From AC-32 sp963728765 (GTDB taxonomy: Bacteria; Actinomycetota; Thermoleophilia; Gaiellales; Gaiellaceae), in contig CAVSKX010000004.1 of assembly GCA_963728765.1 (NCBI GenBank), forward strand, positions 682,001 to 746,000: DNA of 64,000 bases. Direction: 5' to 3'. Both the position numbers and the translations under genes were made by a program. Below the pieces are notes generated by a model. That model was not told the origin of the DNA and made no database searches. It saw nothing but the letters and a program-made list of their open reading frames with translations. This document shows positions 7,695 to 16,333 of this stretch, in pieces; within the stretch, counting starts at the first letter, position 1; each line of letters starts with the position of its first letter.

Positions 7695-8713
7695 TAGAAC
7701 AGCGTGCGGTCGCTGCTCGCCGGTGCGCCGAGGTGGGCCCGCCCGAGCTTCGTGACCACCCGTCCGCGCGGCGTCCGCTGCAGGAAGCCGAGCTGGAGCA
7801 GGTACGGCTCGTAGACGTCCTCGATCGTGTCCGGCTCCTCGCCGAGCGCGACGGCCAGCGTCGAGAGGCCGACCGGCCCGCCGTCGAACTTCTCGACGAT
7901 CGCGCGCAGCAGCGCGCGGTCGGTGCGCTCGAGCCCCAGCTCGTCGACCTCCAGCAGGTCGAGTGCCTCGCGTGAGATCTCGGTCGTGATCGCGCCCTGG
8001 TGGCGCACCTCGGCGACGTCGCGCACCCGCCGCAGGATGCGGTTCGCGATCCGGGGCGTCCCGCGCGAGCGCCGCGAGATCTCGCCGGCCGCCTCGTCGT
8101 CGATCTCGACGGCGAGGATGCGGGCCGAGCGGCGGACGATTCGCGCGAGCTCCTCGGGCTCGTAGTGCTCGAGCCGGAAGGTCATGCCGAAGCGGTCCCG
8201 CAGCGGCGTCGTGAGCAACCCGGTGCGCGTCGTGGCACCGATCAGGGTGAACGGCTGCAGGTCGAGCGTCAGCGTGCGCGCCGCCGGGCCCTGGCCGACG
8301 ACGATGTCGAGCCGGAAGTCCTCCAGCGCCGGGTAGAGGATCTCCTCCACAGCGCGGCTGAGGCGGTGGATCTCGTCGATGAAGAGGATGTCGCGCTCGC
8401 CGAGGCCCGTGAGGATCGCGGCCACGTCGCCCTTCCGCTCGAGCGCGGGACCGGCCGCGGACCGCAGCGCGACGCCGAGCTCCTCGCGGACGATGAACGC
8501 GAGGCTCGTCTTGCCGAGCCCGGGCGGGCCGATCAGCAGCAGGTGGTCGAGCGCCTCGCCCCGCGCACGCGTCGCCTCGAGGGCGATCGCGAGCTGCTCC
8601 TTGATCCGCTCCTGGCCGACGAACTCGTCGAGCGAGCGCGGACGGAGCGAGCGCTCGAGCTCGTCGTCCTCCGGCCGCACCGCCGGCGCGAGGAACTGCG
8701 TTTCTGCGCTCAT
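7694..8713 (-). CDS. ruvB: Holliday junction branch migration helicase RuvB
   Basis: 339 residues, normal RuvB length. AAA+ motor with Walker A GPPGLGKTSLA, Walker B LFIDEIHRL, sensor 1 IGATTRTGLLTTPLRDRFG (arginine finger region) and a C-terminal winged helix (EPYLLQLGFLQRTPRGR). It forms the hexameric pump that, with RuvA, drives Holliday junction migration. The start overlaps the ruvA stop by four bases (ATGA). Confidence 0.97.
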   Translation of the reverse strand: MSAETQFLAPAVRPEDDELERSLRPRSLDEFVGQERIKEQLAIALEATRARGEALDHLLLIGPPGLGKTSLAFIVREELGVALRSAAGPALERKGDVAAILTGLGERDILFIDEIHRLSRAVEEILYPALEDFRLDIVVGQGPAARTLTLDLQPFTLIGATTRTGLLTTPLRDRFGMTFRLEHYEPEELARIVRRSARILAVEIDDEAAGEISRRSRGTPRIANRILRRVRDVAEVRHQGAITTEISREALDLLEVDELGLERTDRALLRAIVEKFDGGPVGLSTLAVALGEEPDTIEDVYEPYLLQLGFLQRTPRGRVVTKLGRAHLGAPASSDRTLF

Positions 8714-9273
8714 GCCGCGGCCTTGAGGGCCTGGCGCACGCGCTCCTCGGGCGGCAGGCTCGGGTCGGTCGCCGCCAGCGCCTCCTCGGCCTCGGTCACC
8801 GACCAGCCGAGCTCGACGAGCGCGTCGCGCGCAACCGCGTGCGGCTTGCCGGCGATCGGCGTCGGCTCCTCCATCGTGCCGAGCTTCTCCTTCAGCTCCA
8901 GCACGACGCGCTGCGCGGTCTTCTTGCCGATCCCTGGAATCGCCTCGAAGCGCGCCGTGTCCTCCAGCGCGATCGCGCGGCGCAGGTCGGCGGGCGGCGA
9001 GCCCGAGACGATCGCCAGCGCGACCTTCGGGCCGACCCCGGAGACCGCGAGCAGGTGCTCGAACAGCTCGCGCTCGGCGGCCTCGCCGAACCCGTAGAGC
9101 TGCAGCGCGTCCTCGCGGACGTGGAGGTAGGTCTCCAGCGTCACCTCTCCCCCGCGCTCGGCGAGCCGCGCCGCCGTAGGCGTCACTGCCAGCGCGTAGC
9201 CCACACCCCCGACGTCGAGCACGACTCGCTCGCCGACGCGCGCGACGGCAGTTCCCCGCAGACGCGAGATCAC
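8710..9273 (-). CDS. ruvA: Holliday junction DNA-binding protein RuvA
   Basis: 187 residues: N-terminal OB fold (MISRLRGTAVARVGERVVLDVGGVGY), central helix-hairpin-helix pairs (LLAVSGVGPKVALAIVSG and FEAIPGIGKKTAQRVVLELK), then a flexible linker and a C-terminal three-helix domain (ALVELGWSVTEAEEALAA) that contacts RuvB. Tetramer that clamps four-way junctions. Lies between ruvC (36 bases upstream) and ruvB (ATGA overlap). Confidence 0.96.
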   Translation of the reverse strand: MISRLRGTAVARVGERVVLDVGGVGYALAVTPTAARLAERGGEVTLETYLHVREDALQLYGFGEAAERELFEHLLAVSGVGPKVALAIVSGSPPADLRRAIALEDTARFEAIPGIGKKTAQRVVLELKEKLGTMEEPTPIAGKPHAVARDALVELGWSVTEAEEALAATDPSLPPEERVRQALKAAA

Positions 9274-9309
9274 AGGGAGAGGTTAGGCGCGGGCGCGGAC
9301 GTTCCTGCG

Positions 9310-9801
9310 CTAGCCGGCGCGCACGTTGAGCAGCGGCGGCGCGAGGGCGTGGCAGATCGCGACCGCCAGCGCGTCGGCCGCGTGGTGCGGCGTCGGCGGC
9401 TTCTTCAGGCCCAGAATCGCGGCGACCATCCGCTGCACCTGCGCCTTCTCGGCCCGGCCGTAGCCGCAGACCGCTTGCTTCACACGCGAGGGCGGATACT
9501 CAGCGCACTCGATGCCGGACGACGCGGCCGCGACCAGCACGGCGCCTCGCGCCTGGCCGACGAAGAGTGCGGTGCGGGCGTCTGCGCCGACGAAGGACTC
9601 CTCGAGGACGACCGCATCCGGCCCGAACTCCTTGATCAGCTCGGCGACGCCGTCGTAGATCGTCAACAGGCGCAGCTCCGGGCGCTGACGGGCCGGGGTG
9701 TGCCAGCACCCGAACTCCACCGCCTTCAGGCGGCTTCCGCTTTCGTGGACGATGGCGAACCCGCATGCTGCCGTCCCAGGGTCGATTCCGAGAACCTTCA
9801 C
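9310..9801 (-). CDS. ruvC: Crossover junction endodeoxyribonuclease RuvC
   Basis: 163 residues with an RNase H fold. Acidic catalytic residues are visible: Asp7 in VLGIDPGTAACGFA, Glu in VVLEESFVG and the C-terminal Asp in PHHAADALAVAICHA. It cuts Holliday junctions symmetrically after RuvAB migration. First gene of ruvC-ruvA-ruvB; the divergent acetyltransferase gene starts 37 bases away, so promoters for both lie in 9802-9838. Confidence 0.96.
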   Translation of the reverse strand: MKVLGIDPGTAACGFAIVHESGSRLKAVEFGCWHTPARQRPELRLLTIYDGVAELIKEFGPDAVVLEESFVGADARTALFVGQARGAVLVAAASSGIECAEYPPSRVKQAVCGYGRAEKAQVQRMVAAILGLKKPPTPHHAADALAVAICHALAPPLLNVRAG

Positions 9802-9838
9802 GGCGAAACCTTAGGCGGCACCCCGGACACTCCTGCCG

Positions 9839-10279
9839 ATGCAGCTCACGATCAAACCGGCCGACGACGAGACGCACCGCGAGCTCGCGACGTGGCGCTA
9901 TCCGCCGCCGTACGACTTCTACGACGGCGACGTCGACCCCGTGCTCAACCCGGAGCGGCACTTCGGCGCGTTCGACAAGCAAGGCGAGCTGGTCGGCTTC
10001 TTCTACTTCGAGCCCAAGCCGCCCGACCTCGACTACGGCCTCGGCTTGCGGCCCGACCTCACCGGCAAGGGTCTTGGGCTCGAGTTCTTCCTCGCCGGCC
10101 TCGCGTTCGCGCGCGAGCACTACGGGCCACGGCGCGTGTTCCTGCACGTCGCCGAGTTCAACGAGCGGGCATGCAAGGTCTACGAGCGCGCCGGTTTCGA
10201 AGTCGTCTCCCGGCACGTGCGCAGCTTCGAGCGATTCGGCGAGGTGCCGTTCCTGACGATGGCCGAGCGCCAGCCGTGA
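9839..10279 (+). CDS. GNAT-family N-acetyltransferase
   Basis: 146 residues of the GNAT fold: N-terminal WRYPPPYDFYDGD, the strand GELVGFFYFEPK, the acetyl-CoA pyrophosphate loop LRPDLTGKGLGLEFF (Q/RxxGxG-type), then RRVFLHVAEFNERACKVYERAGFEVVSRH. The ACKVYERAGFE block is the usual motif B. Substrate unknown. Starts at ATG 9839, divergent from ruvC, and convergent with yebC. Confidence 0.88.
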   Translation: MQLTIKPADDETHRELATWRYPPPYDFYDGDVDPVLNPERHFGAFDKQGELVGFFYFEPKPPDLDYGLGLRPDLTGKGLGLEFFLAGLAFAREHYGPRRVFLHVAEFNERACKVYERAGFEVVSRHVRSFERFGEVPFLTMAERQP

Positions 10280-10289
10280 AAGCAGCGCG

Positions 10290-11045
10290 CTAGGTCGCGA
10301 CGGCGTCCATCACGCGCTCGGGGATGTCGAAGTTCGCGTACACCTCCTGCACGTCGTCGTTCTCCTCGAGCGCGTCCATCAGGCGGAGGGTCTTCTTGGC
10401 GGCGTTCTCGTCCTCCAGGTTGATCGTCGTCTTCGGGACCATCGTCAGCTCGGCCGAGTCGACCTCCATCCCCGCGGCCTCGATCGCCTCGCGCACCGAC
10501 TTCAGGTCCTCGGGCGCCGACGTGACGCGGAAGCTCGAGCCGTCCTGCTCCACGTCCTCCGCCCCGCCCTCGGCCGCCGCCAGCGTCAGCTCGTCCTCGT
10601 CGAAGCGGTCGGCGTCGACGAGGATCACGCCGCGGCGCTCGAACAGCCAGGCGACAGACCCCGAGCCGCCGAGGTTGCCCTCGTGCTTGGTGAAGGCGGC
10701 ACGGACATCGGCCGCGGTGCGGTTGCGATTGTCGGTCAGCGCCTCGACGAGCACCGCGACTCCGCTCGGGCCGTAGCCCTCGTACAGCACCTGCTCGAAG
10801 GCGTCAGCGTCGGCGTCGGCGCCCGAGCCGCGCGCGATCGCGCGGTCGATGTTGTCCTTCGGCATGGAGTACGAGCGCGCCTTCTCGATCGCGTTCGCGA
10901 GCGCGAGGTTCGCGGCGGGGTCCGGCCCGCCCTCCCGCGCAGCGACGATCAGCGCCCGCGAGAGCTTCGAGAAGAGCTGGCCGCGCTTCTTGTCCGCCGC
11001 GCCCTTCTTGTGCTTGATCGAGCTCCACTTGCTATGCCCGGACAT
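10290..11045 (-). CDS. yebC: YebC/PmpR-family protein (probable translation factor/transcriptional regulator)
   Basis: About 251 residues. The start MSGHSKWSSIKHKKGAADKK is the family hallmark and fixes the ATG at 11045 (14 codons inside the open frame). It continues with KARSYSMPKDNIDRAI, YEGYGPSGVAVLVEALTDNR and LGGSGSVAWLFERRG. YebC proteins were described as DNA-binding regulators and more recently as ribosome factors that help at difficult codon runs. The start overlaps the pdxT 3' end by 14 bases, so the two form one operon. Confidence 0.95.
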   Translation of the reverse strand: MSGHSKWSSIKHKKGAADKKRGQLFSKLSRALIVAAREGGPDPAANLALANAIEKARSYSMPKDNIDRAIARGSGADADADAFEQVLYEGYGPSGVAVLVEALTDNRNRTAADVRAAFTKHEGNLGGSGSVAWLFERRGVILVDADRFDEDELTLAAAEGGAEDVEQDGSSFRVTSAPEDLKSVREAIEAAGMEVDSAELTMVPKTTINLEDENAAKKTLRLMDALEENDDVQEVYANFDIPERVMDAVAT

Positions 11046-11586
11046 TCGCCTCCTCCCGCACGAGGTCGAGGAACCGCTCGTGCACACGCGTGTCGTCGGT
11101 CAGCTCCGGGTGGAATGACGCCACCAGGACACGGCCCTCGCGCAGCAGCACGGGCTCGCCGTCGAGCTCGGCGAGCACGTCGACGTCGGCTCCCACCTCC
11201 GCGACACGCGGCGCGCGGATGAAGACGCCCCGCAGGGGCCGCTCGTCGCCGTCGAGGTCGAGGTCGGCCTCGAAGCTCGCCACCTGGCGGCCGTAGGCGT
11301 TGCGCGCGACCTCGAGGTCGAGCACGCCGAGGTGGTTGCGGTCGAGCAGGATCATCCCCGCGCAGGTGCCGAAGAGCGGCCGCGAGAACTCGCGGATCGC
11401 GACCTCGAGCCCGTAGAGCCGCACGAGCCTCATGATCGCGCTCGACTCGCCGCCCGGGATGATCAGGCCGTCGAGCCCATCGAGCTGCTCCGGCTTGCGC
11501 ACTTCGACCGGCTCCGCGCCGAGCCGGCGCAGCATCGCCGCGTGCTCGCGAAAGTTCCCCTGCACCGCCAGGACGCCGATTCTCAT
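11032..11586 (-). CDS. pdxT: Pyridoxal 5'-phosphate synthase glutaminase subunit PdxT
   Basis: 184 residues, class-I glutamine amidotransferase. The nucleophile is in FGTCAGMILL, and the His-Glu pair in VASFHPELTDD; the oxyanion GGESSAIMRL block is intact. PdxT releases ammonia from glutamine for PdxS, which makes PLP from ribose 5-phosphate and glyceraldehyde 3-phosphate. Unusually, pdxS is not adjacent but about 7 kb away at 18502-19386; here pdxT is paired with yebC. Confidence 0.95.
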   Translation of the reverse strand: MRIGVLAVQGNFREHAAMLRRLGAEPVEVRKPEQLDGLDGLIIPGGESSAIMRLVRLYGLEVAIREFSRPLFGTCAGMILLDRNHLGVLDLEVARNAYGRQVASFEADLDLDGDERPLRGVFIRAPRVAEVGADVDVLAELDGEPVLLREGRVLVASFHPELTDDTRVHERFLDLVREEANVRA

Positions 11587-11667
11587 GCCGAAAAGTCTAG
11601 TGGCGCGCCAGAGACGGAAGTCTGTTCAGAGGCGGGTTGCGCACGTAGAGTTCAAGGCCAGTTGGGA

Positions 11668-12246
11668 GTGAGAGCTGAGGTATCGAGTCCGGTCCGCCCG
11701 GCTCCGCTTCGCCGAGTTAGGGACACCGTCGGGGGGCGGAGGCTGTGGCACTGCGAGTCGGGCGTCCGCGCGCCCGATCCACACTCGCATGGCACAGCAT
11801 CCGGCGGGAAAGCTGCGGGCACGGCGCGCCGCATTCTCGTCGTCGACGACGAGCGGGCGATCCGGATGCTCTGCCGCGTCAACCTCGCGGCGTCCGGGAT
11901 GGACGTGCTCGAGGCCGAGAACGGCCTCACGGCGCTGGCGCTCGCGAAGCGCGAGCGGCCCGACCTCGTGCTTCTCGACGTGATGATGCCCGACGTCGAC
12001 GGCTGGACGGTCGCGCGCGAGCTGGCGGACGACGAACGGACGCGTGAGATCCCGATCGTGTTCCTGACCGCGCGTGCCGAGGCAGCCGACAGGCGAATGG
12101 GCCGGCAGCTCGGCGGCGTCGGATACGTGGTCAAGCCGTTCGACCCGGTCATGATCGGCGACTTCGTCGAGCGCGTGATCGAGCGCGTCGAACGCGGCGA
12201 GCGGGAGCAGCTCACGCGCGACATTTCCTTGACGACGGGTCAATGA
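11668..12246 (+). CDS. Response regulator, receiver domain only (start uncertain)
   Basis: From about 11830 the frame encodes a complete CheY-like receiver: RILVVDDERAIR, the phosphorylation site LVLLDVMMPDVDGW, the switch Thr in IVFLTARAEA and Lys in GYVVKPFDP. No output domain follows. The stop overlaps the histidine kinase ATG by four bases. The start is unresolved: GTG 11668 is the nearest ordinary start codon upstream but adds about 55 residues without a domain; GGAGG at 11736-11740 precedes a GTG in a different frame. Confidence 0.8.
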   Translation: MRAEVSSPVRPAPLRRVRDTVGGRRLWHCESGVRAPDPHSHGTASGGKAAGTARRILVVDDERAIRMLCRVNLAASGMDVLEAENGLTALALAKRERPDLVLLDVMMPDVDGWTVARELADDERTREIPIVFLTARAEAADRRMGRQLGGVGYVVKPFDPVMIGDFVERVIERVERGEREQLTRDISLTTGQ

Positions 12247-14333
12247 GCACGCCCCAGACGCACGACGCCGCCGACCGGGCGCGACGACTCCAGCGCGTCG
12301 CCGAGCTGTTGGCGGAGGTGGTCACCCCGCAGGAGGTGCTCGACGCGATCCTGACCGATGGGGTGCGGGCGGCGGAGGCGCATGCGGGCGCGATCGGCGT
12401 CCTGAGCGCAGACGGCGAGAGCATCGAGCTGCTCGCGCAACGCGGCTATGACCCGGATGTGATGAGCAGCTGGGGGACATTCCCGGTCGACGCGCAGCTG
12501 CCGATGTCGGAAGTCGTCCGCACAGGCGAGCCGCTGTTCATCTCGAGCCTCGCCGAGCGCAACCGGCTCTACCCGAGCCTTTCGCACCTCGGCCAGGAAG
12601 GGAACGCGCTCGTCGTGCTACCGCTGGCCGTTCAGGGCGCCGTGTTCGGCGGCCTGTCGCTTTCCTTCGACCGCGACATCGAGTTCGAGCAGGAGCGGCG
12701 CGAGCTGAAGATGGCGTTCGCGCGACAGGCGGCGCAGGCGCTCGCGCGCTCACGCCTCTACGCGGCCGAGCAGGCGTTGCGCGAGCGGATGACCTTCCTC
12801 GCCGAGGCGAGCGAGCTGCTCGCGTCGTCGCTCGACTACAACCGGACGCTGGCACGGCTGGCGCAGCTGTGCGTGCCCGGCCTCGCGGACTGGTGCGCGA
12901 TCGACATCCTCGGCCCGAACGGGGAGATCGAGCGGCTCGCCGTCGCCCACCAGGATCCCGACAAGGTCCGCTGGGCGCACGAGCTCCAGGAGCGCTATCC
13001 GCCTGACCCAGAGGCGCGACGAGGAGTGGCCAATGTCCTGCGCACGGGCGAGCCCGAGTTCCTGCCCTCGTTCCCGCAAGAGCTCCTCGACGAGGCGCTG
13101 GGGGACAACCACGAGCTGCGCCGGATCGTCGACGAGCTCGGCCTCAACTCGTCCATCACCGTCCCGCTCAACGCGCGCGGACGGACACTCGGCGCGCTCA
13201 GCCTGATCGCGGCCGAAACGCACCCGCCGTTCACGCAGGCGGACTTGGAGCTCGCGCTCGAGGTCGCGCGGCGGGCGGCCGTCGCGGTCGACAACGCCCG
13301 CCTGTTCCGCGAAGCCGAGCGCGGCGCGAACGCGGCCCGCGCGCTGGCCTACGTCGCCGACGGCGTCGTCTTGATCGACCAGGGCGGCATCGTCCGCCAC
13401 TGGAACCCGGCCGCAGCGTCGATCACGGGGGTCGCCGAGGAGGACGCGCTCGACCGACCGGTCCGCGACGTGGTGCCGTCCTGGGACGCGCTGACCACGC
13501 ACGTGCCGCTGGCCGCGCCGGGAGCCCCGGCGCGCCCGGTCACGGTGCCGATCGTGATCGACGGCGACGAGCGCTGGGTCGCCGTCGCGGGCGTCAGGTT
13601 CGAGCAGGGAAGGGTCTATGCACTCCAGGACGTCACGGCGGAACGGGCGCTCGAGAAGACGCGCAGCGACTTCGTCACGACCGCCTCCCACGAGCTGCGG
13701 ACGCCGCTGGCGGCCGTCTACGGCGCGATCCGCACGCTACGGCGCGAGGACGTCGAGCTGAGCGAGGAGGACCAGGCGCAGTTCCTCGAGATGATCGAGG
13801 CCGAAGCCACGCGGCTCGCTCGGATCGTCGACCAGATCCTGCTGGCCGGGCAGCTCGACGCGGACGCGGTGGAGCTCGAGCTGAGCGAGTGCGACCCGTC
13901 GGAGATCGCGGCGCGGGTGATCGAGTCGGCTCAGGTGCACAGCCCCGAGACGATCTCGCTGAGCCTCGACGTCGACGGCATCCCGAAGATCTCGTGCGAC
14001 GAGAACAAGCTCCGCCAGGTGCTCGTCAACCTCGTCGACAACGCGGTCAAGTACTCGCCCCGCGGCGGAAACGTGGAGTTGCGGGTGCGAAACGGCGACG
14101 GCGCGTGCGTGATCGACGTGGTCGACGAGGGCCTCGGCATTCCGCCGGGAGAGCGCGAGCGGATCTTCGAGAAGTTCTACCGCCTCGATCCGGAGCAGAC
14201 CCACGGCGTCGGCGGCAGCGGGCTCGGGCTCTACATCTGCCGCGAGCTGGTGGAGCGGATGGATGGCCGCCTGAGCGTCGAGTCGGAGCCCGGGAAGGGC
14301 TCGCGCTTCACGCTCGAGCTTCCCGCGCACTAG
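12243..14333 (+). CDS. Hybrid-free sensor histidine kinase with GAF-GAF-PAS sensory domains
   Basis: 696 residues, soluble. Two GAF domains (about 15-165 and 190-345), a PAS domain (about 355-455, ALAYVADGVVLIDQGGIVRHWNPAA), a HisKA dimerisation helix with phospho-His near 483 in TTASHELRTPLAAV, and a HATPase domain with N box NLVDNAVKYSP, VVDEGLGIPP and GGSGLGLYICRELV. No membrane segment, so it senses an internal signal (GAF ligands include cyclic nucleotides, haem and small molecules). Co-translated with the receiver-only protein, its likely phosphate acceptor. Confidence 0.93.
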   Translation: MSTPQTHDAADRARRLQRVAELLAEVVTPQEVLDAILTDGVRAAEAHAGAIGVLSADGESIELLAQRGYDPDVMSSWGTFPVDAQLPMSEVVRTGEPLFISSLAERNRLYPSLSHLGQEGNALVVLPLAVQGAVFGGLSLSFDRDIEFEQERRELKMAFARQAAQALARSRLYAAEQALRERMTFLAEASELLASSLDYNRTLARLAQLCVPGLADWCAIDILGPNGEIERLAVAHQDPDKVRWAHELQERYPPDPEARRGVANVLRTGEPEFLPSFPQELLDEALGDNHELRRIVDELGLNSSITVPLNARGRTLGALSLIAAETHPPFTQADLELALEVARRAAVAVDNARLFREAERGANAARALAYVADGVVLIDQGGIVRHWNPAAASITGVAEEDALDRPVRDVVPSWDALTTHVPLAAPGAPARPVTVPIVIDGDERWVAVAGVRFEQGRVYALQDVTAERALEKTRSDFVTTASHELRTPLAAVYGAIRTLRREDVELSEEDQAQFLEMIEAEATRLARIVDQILLAGQLDADAVELELSECDPSEIAARVIESAQVHSPETISLSLDVDGIPKISCDENKLRQVLVNLVDNAVKYSPRGGNVELRVRNGDGACVIDVVDEGLGIPPGERERIFEKFYRLDPEQTHGVGGSGLGLYICRELVERMDGRLSVESEPGKGSRFTLELPAH

Positions 14334-14376
14334 CGCGGGCTACCGTTTCGTTATCGGCTTCGCTTCCTCATACGCC

Positions 14377-15231
14377 GTGCTCGTCGTGGTCCAGGCGGCG
14401 CTCGTGCTCGTCCCCGGGCGGCCGCCTCGGCTTCTCTCCTCGCGGGCAATCGGGCTGGTGATCCCGGCGGCGGCGCTCGTGGTCGGCGTCGTCGTCGCCC
14501 AGATGGCCGGCGGAGCCGACTTTCTCGCCGCTCTCGCAGCTGTCGCCACGCCGTTGCTCGCCGCCGGGGCCGGCTGGGCGCGCGGCTGGCGCCTCCCCTG
14601 GCTGGCGGTACTCGTGGTGGTGCCGCTCTACCTGCTGGCCTGGCTCCGGCCGGACTCCTTTGCGGCGGACGCGTCGCGCGTCGTGCTCATCGCCGGAGCG
14701 TGCCTGGCCCTCACCGGGCTCGCGGCCGGCCTCGCGCCCGCGTCCTGGCTCACCGCGGGGCTGGTCTTGCTGGTCGTGCTCGACGTCATCCTCGTCTGGG
14801 GCGACCGTCAGGTCGAGCCGGCGATGACGGCGCTGCAGGCGGCCGCGCCGCCGACGGTCGGCCGGGAGCTCCCCGACCTGCAGCAGGTGACTTTCCAGGC
14901 AGCTGTGATGGGCTGGCTCGACTTCGCCGCGCCCGCGCTGCTCGGCCTGCTCGTCGCTCGGCGGCTGGCGGCCGGCGTTGCCACCGGCGTCGCGGGCGGT
15001 CTCTGGGCGCTGCTCTTCTTCGCGACCTCGCCGATCGCAGCGACGCCGCCCGTGCTCGCCGGCCTGGCGGTCGGCGGCAGGCGTCGGGATCAGGACGCGG
15101 GTGTCTCCCAGACCGAGACGTGGTTCCGGCTCTCGCCCGTGAAGGGTTCACGCTTCCAGCCGCTCCACCGCTCGCGCAAGCGCATGCCGGCGAGCTCCGC
15201 CATCAAGTCGAGCTCGGACGGCCAGACGTAG
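14377..15231 (+). CDS. Multi-pass membrane protein, presenilin/SPP-like candidate
   Basis: 284 residues, start GTG 14377, with about seven hydrophobic segments. Two intramembrane Asp residues stand out: D136 in LVVLDVILVWGD and D182 in MGWLDFAAPALLG, followed by SPIAATPPVLAG near 219-229. Spacing and surroundings recall the YD and GxGD Asp residues and the PAL motif of presenilin-type intramembrane proteases, but the second motif reads GWLD, so activity is doubtful. The C-terminal 45 residues run into the opposite-strand methyltransferase gene (142-base overlap), so the natural stop may have been lost. Confidence 0.6.
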   Translation: MLVVVQAALVLVPGRPPRLLSSRAIGLVIPAAALVVGVVVAQMAGGADFLAALAAVATPLLAAGAGWARGWRLPWLAVLVVVPLYLLAWLRPDSFAADASRVVLIAGACLALTGLAAGLAPASWLTAGLVLLVVLDVILVWGDRQVEPAMTALQAAAPPTVGRELPDLQQVTFQAAVMGWLDFAAPALLGLLVARRLAAGVATGVAGGLWALLFFATSPIAATPPVLAGLAVGGRRRDQDAGVSQTETWFRLSPVKGSRFQPLHRSRKRMPASSAIKSSSDGQT

Positions 15232-15827
15232 CGGAACGGCATCGAGACGCGCTCTATTGCGCCGTCGACGACCGAGAAGTGATGCGAGACGAGCCCCTGG
15301 TTCACGAGGTCGTACTCGTCGATCCCCCAGTGGCCCGCGCTCGCGTCGAAGACGTGCATCGTCTCGCCCGGCGGGAGCCGCCTCAGCTCGGGAACGCCGA
15401 CCTCGATCACGAAGCAGCCTCCCGGCTCGAGGTGGGCCGCGACGTTGCGGAAACAGGCCACTTGCTCAGCCTGCGTCGTCAGGTTGCCGATCGTGTTGAA
15501 GACGAGGTAGGCAAGCGAGAACGCGCCGTCGACGCGGGTGGTGGCGAAGTCGCCGATCGCCACCGGGATCTCTTCGCCGCCCGGCTTCTCGCGCAGCTTC
15601 GCGACCATCGCCTGCGAGAGGTCGATCCCGTGCACCTCCAGCCCGCGCGCGGCGAGCGGGAGCGCGATGCGGCCGGTCCCGATCCCGAGCTCCAGCGTCC
15701 GGCCGCCGTGGGCGAGAGCGGCGAGAAAGTCGACCGCCGGCTCGACTTCCTCGGCCGCGAACATCTCCGAGGACGACTCGTCGTACCTCGCCGCGACGCG
15801 CTCGTCGAAGTAGCCGTCGCCGGTCAC
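15090..15827 (-). CDS. Class-I SAM-dependent methyltransferase
   Basis: 245 residues, GTG start. Motif I is RTLELGIGTGRIALPLA, followed by GLEVHGIDLSQAMV (motif II acidic residue), the DGAFSLAYLVFNTIGNL motif post-II and LEPGGCFVIEVG. This is the Methyltransf_25/11 type with small-molecule substrates; the substrate cannot be told from the sequence. The gene stands alone, convergent with and overlapping the membrane protein gene. Confidence 0.9.
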   Translation of the reverse strand: MTGDGYFDERVAARYDESSSEMFAAEEVEPAVDFLAALAHGGRTLELGIGTGRIALPLAARGLEVHGIDLSQAMVAKLREKPGGEEIPVAIGDFATTRVDGAFSLAYLVFNTIGNLTTQAEQVACFRNVAAHLEPGGCFVIEVGVPELRRLPPGETMHVFDASAGHWGIDEYDLVNQGLVSHHFSVVDGAIERVSMPFRYVWPSELDLMAELAGMRLRERWSGWKREPFTGESRNHVSVWETPAS

Positions 15828-15925
15828 GGCGCCACCCTAGTCACGCCGGCGCTTCCCCAGGCATGCGATGAGTTTGCCGGTGCTCGGCTGTCGATAGGTT
15901 GAAGCGCGCGAGAAAGGAGCACACG

Positions 15926-16333
15926 GTGGACACGGACTCTTCGAACCGACTGGGCGGGAAGTGCGAGTGCGGCCGGGTTCGCTACCAGGTCGCCGACGAG
16001 TTCCTGTACGCGGCGAACTGCCACTGTTCCCGCTGCCGGGCCGCGACGGGCTCGGCCTTCAAGCCGTTCGCCGGGATCGAGCGGGAGAAGCTCGAGCTCA
16101 CCGACGGGGCCGATGCGCTACTCGTCCACGGAGAGGACGAGCTGAACGACACGCGCTGCGCGACGTGCGGCGGGCTGCTCTTCTCGGTCGTGCGTGACGG
16201 TGCCTACGTGCACATTGCACTGGGCTCGCTGGTCGACGCGCCGGCGATCCGCCCGAGCGAGCACATCTTCGTGGGCTCGAAGGCGCCCTGGTACGAGATC
16301 ACGGACGACCTGCCGCAGAACGAGGAGTACTAG
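15926..16333 (+). CDS. GFA/CENP-V-fold zinc protein
   Basis: About 135 residues. GTG 15926 has a strong AAAGGAG at 15913-15919. Cysteine spacing is that of the GFA family: KCECGRVRY, then CHCSRCRAATGSAF and later RCATCGGLLF. Named after glutathione-dependent formaldehyde-activating enzyme; most bacterial members are zinc proteins of unproven activity. Its last 14 bases, including the stop, are repeated exactly at 16753-16766. Confidence 0.88.
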   Translation: MDTDSSNRLGGKCECGRVRYQVADEFLYAANCHCSRCRAATGSAFKPFAGIEREKLELTDGADALLVHGEDELNDTRCATCGGLLFSVVRDGAYVHIALGSLVDAPAIRPSEHIFVGSKAPWYEITDDLPQNEEY

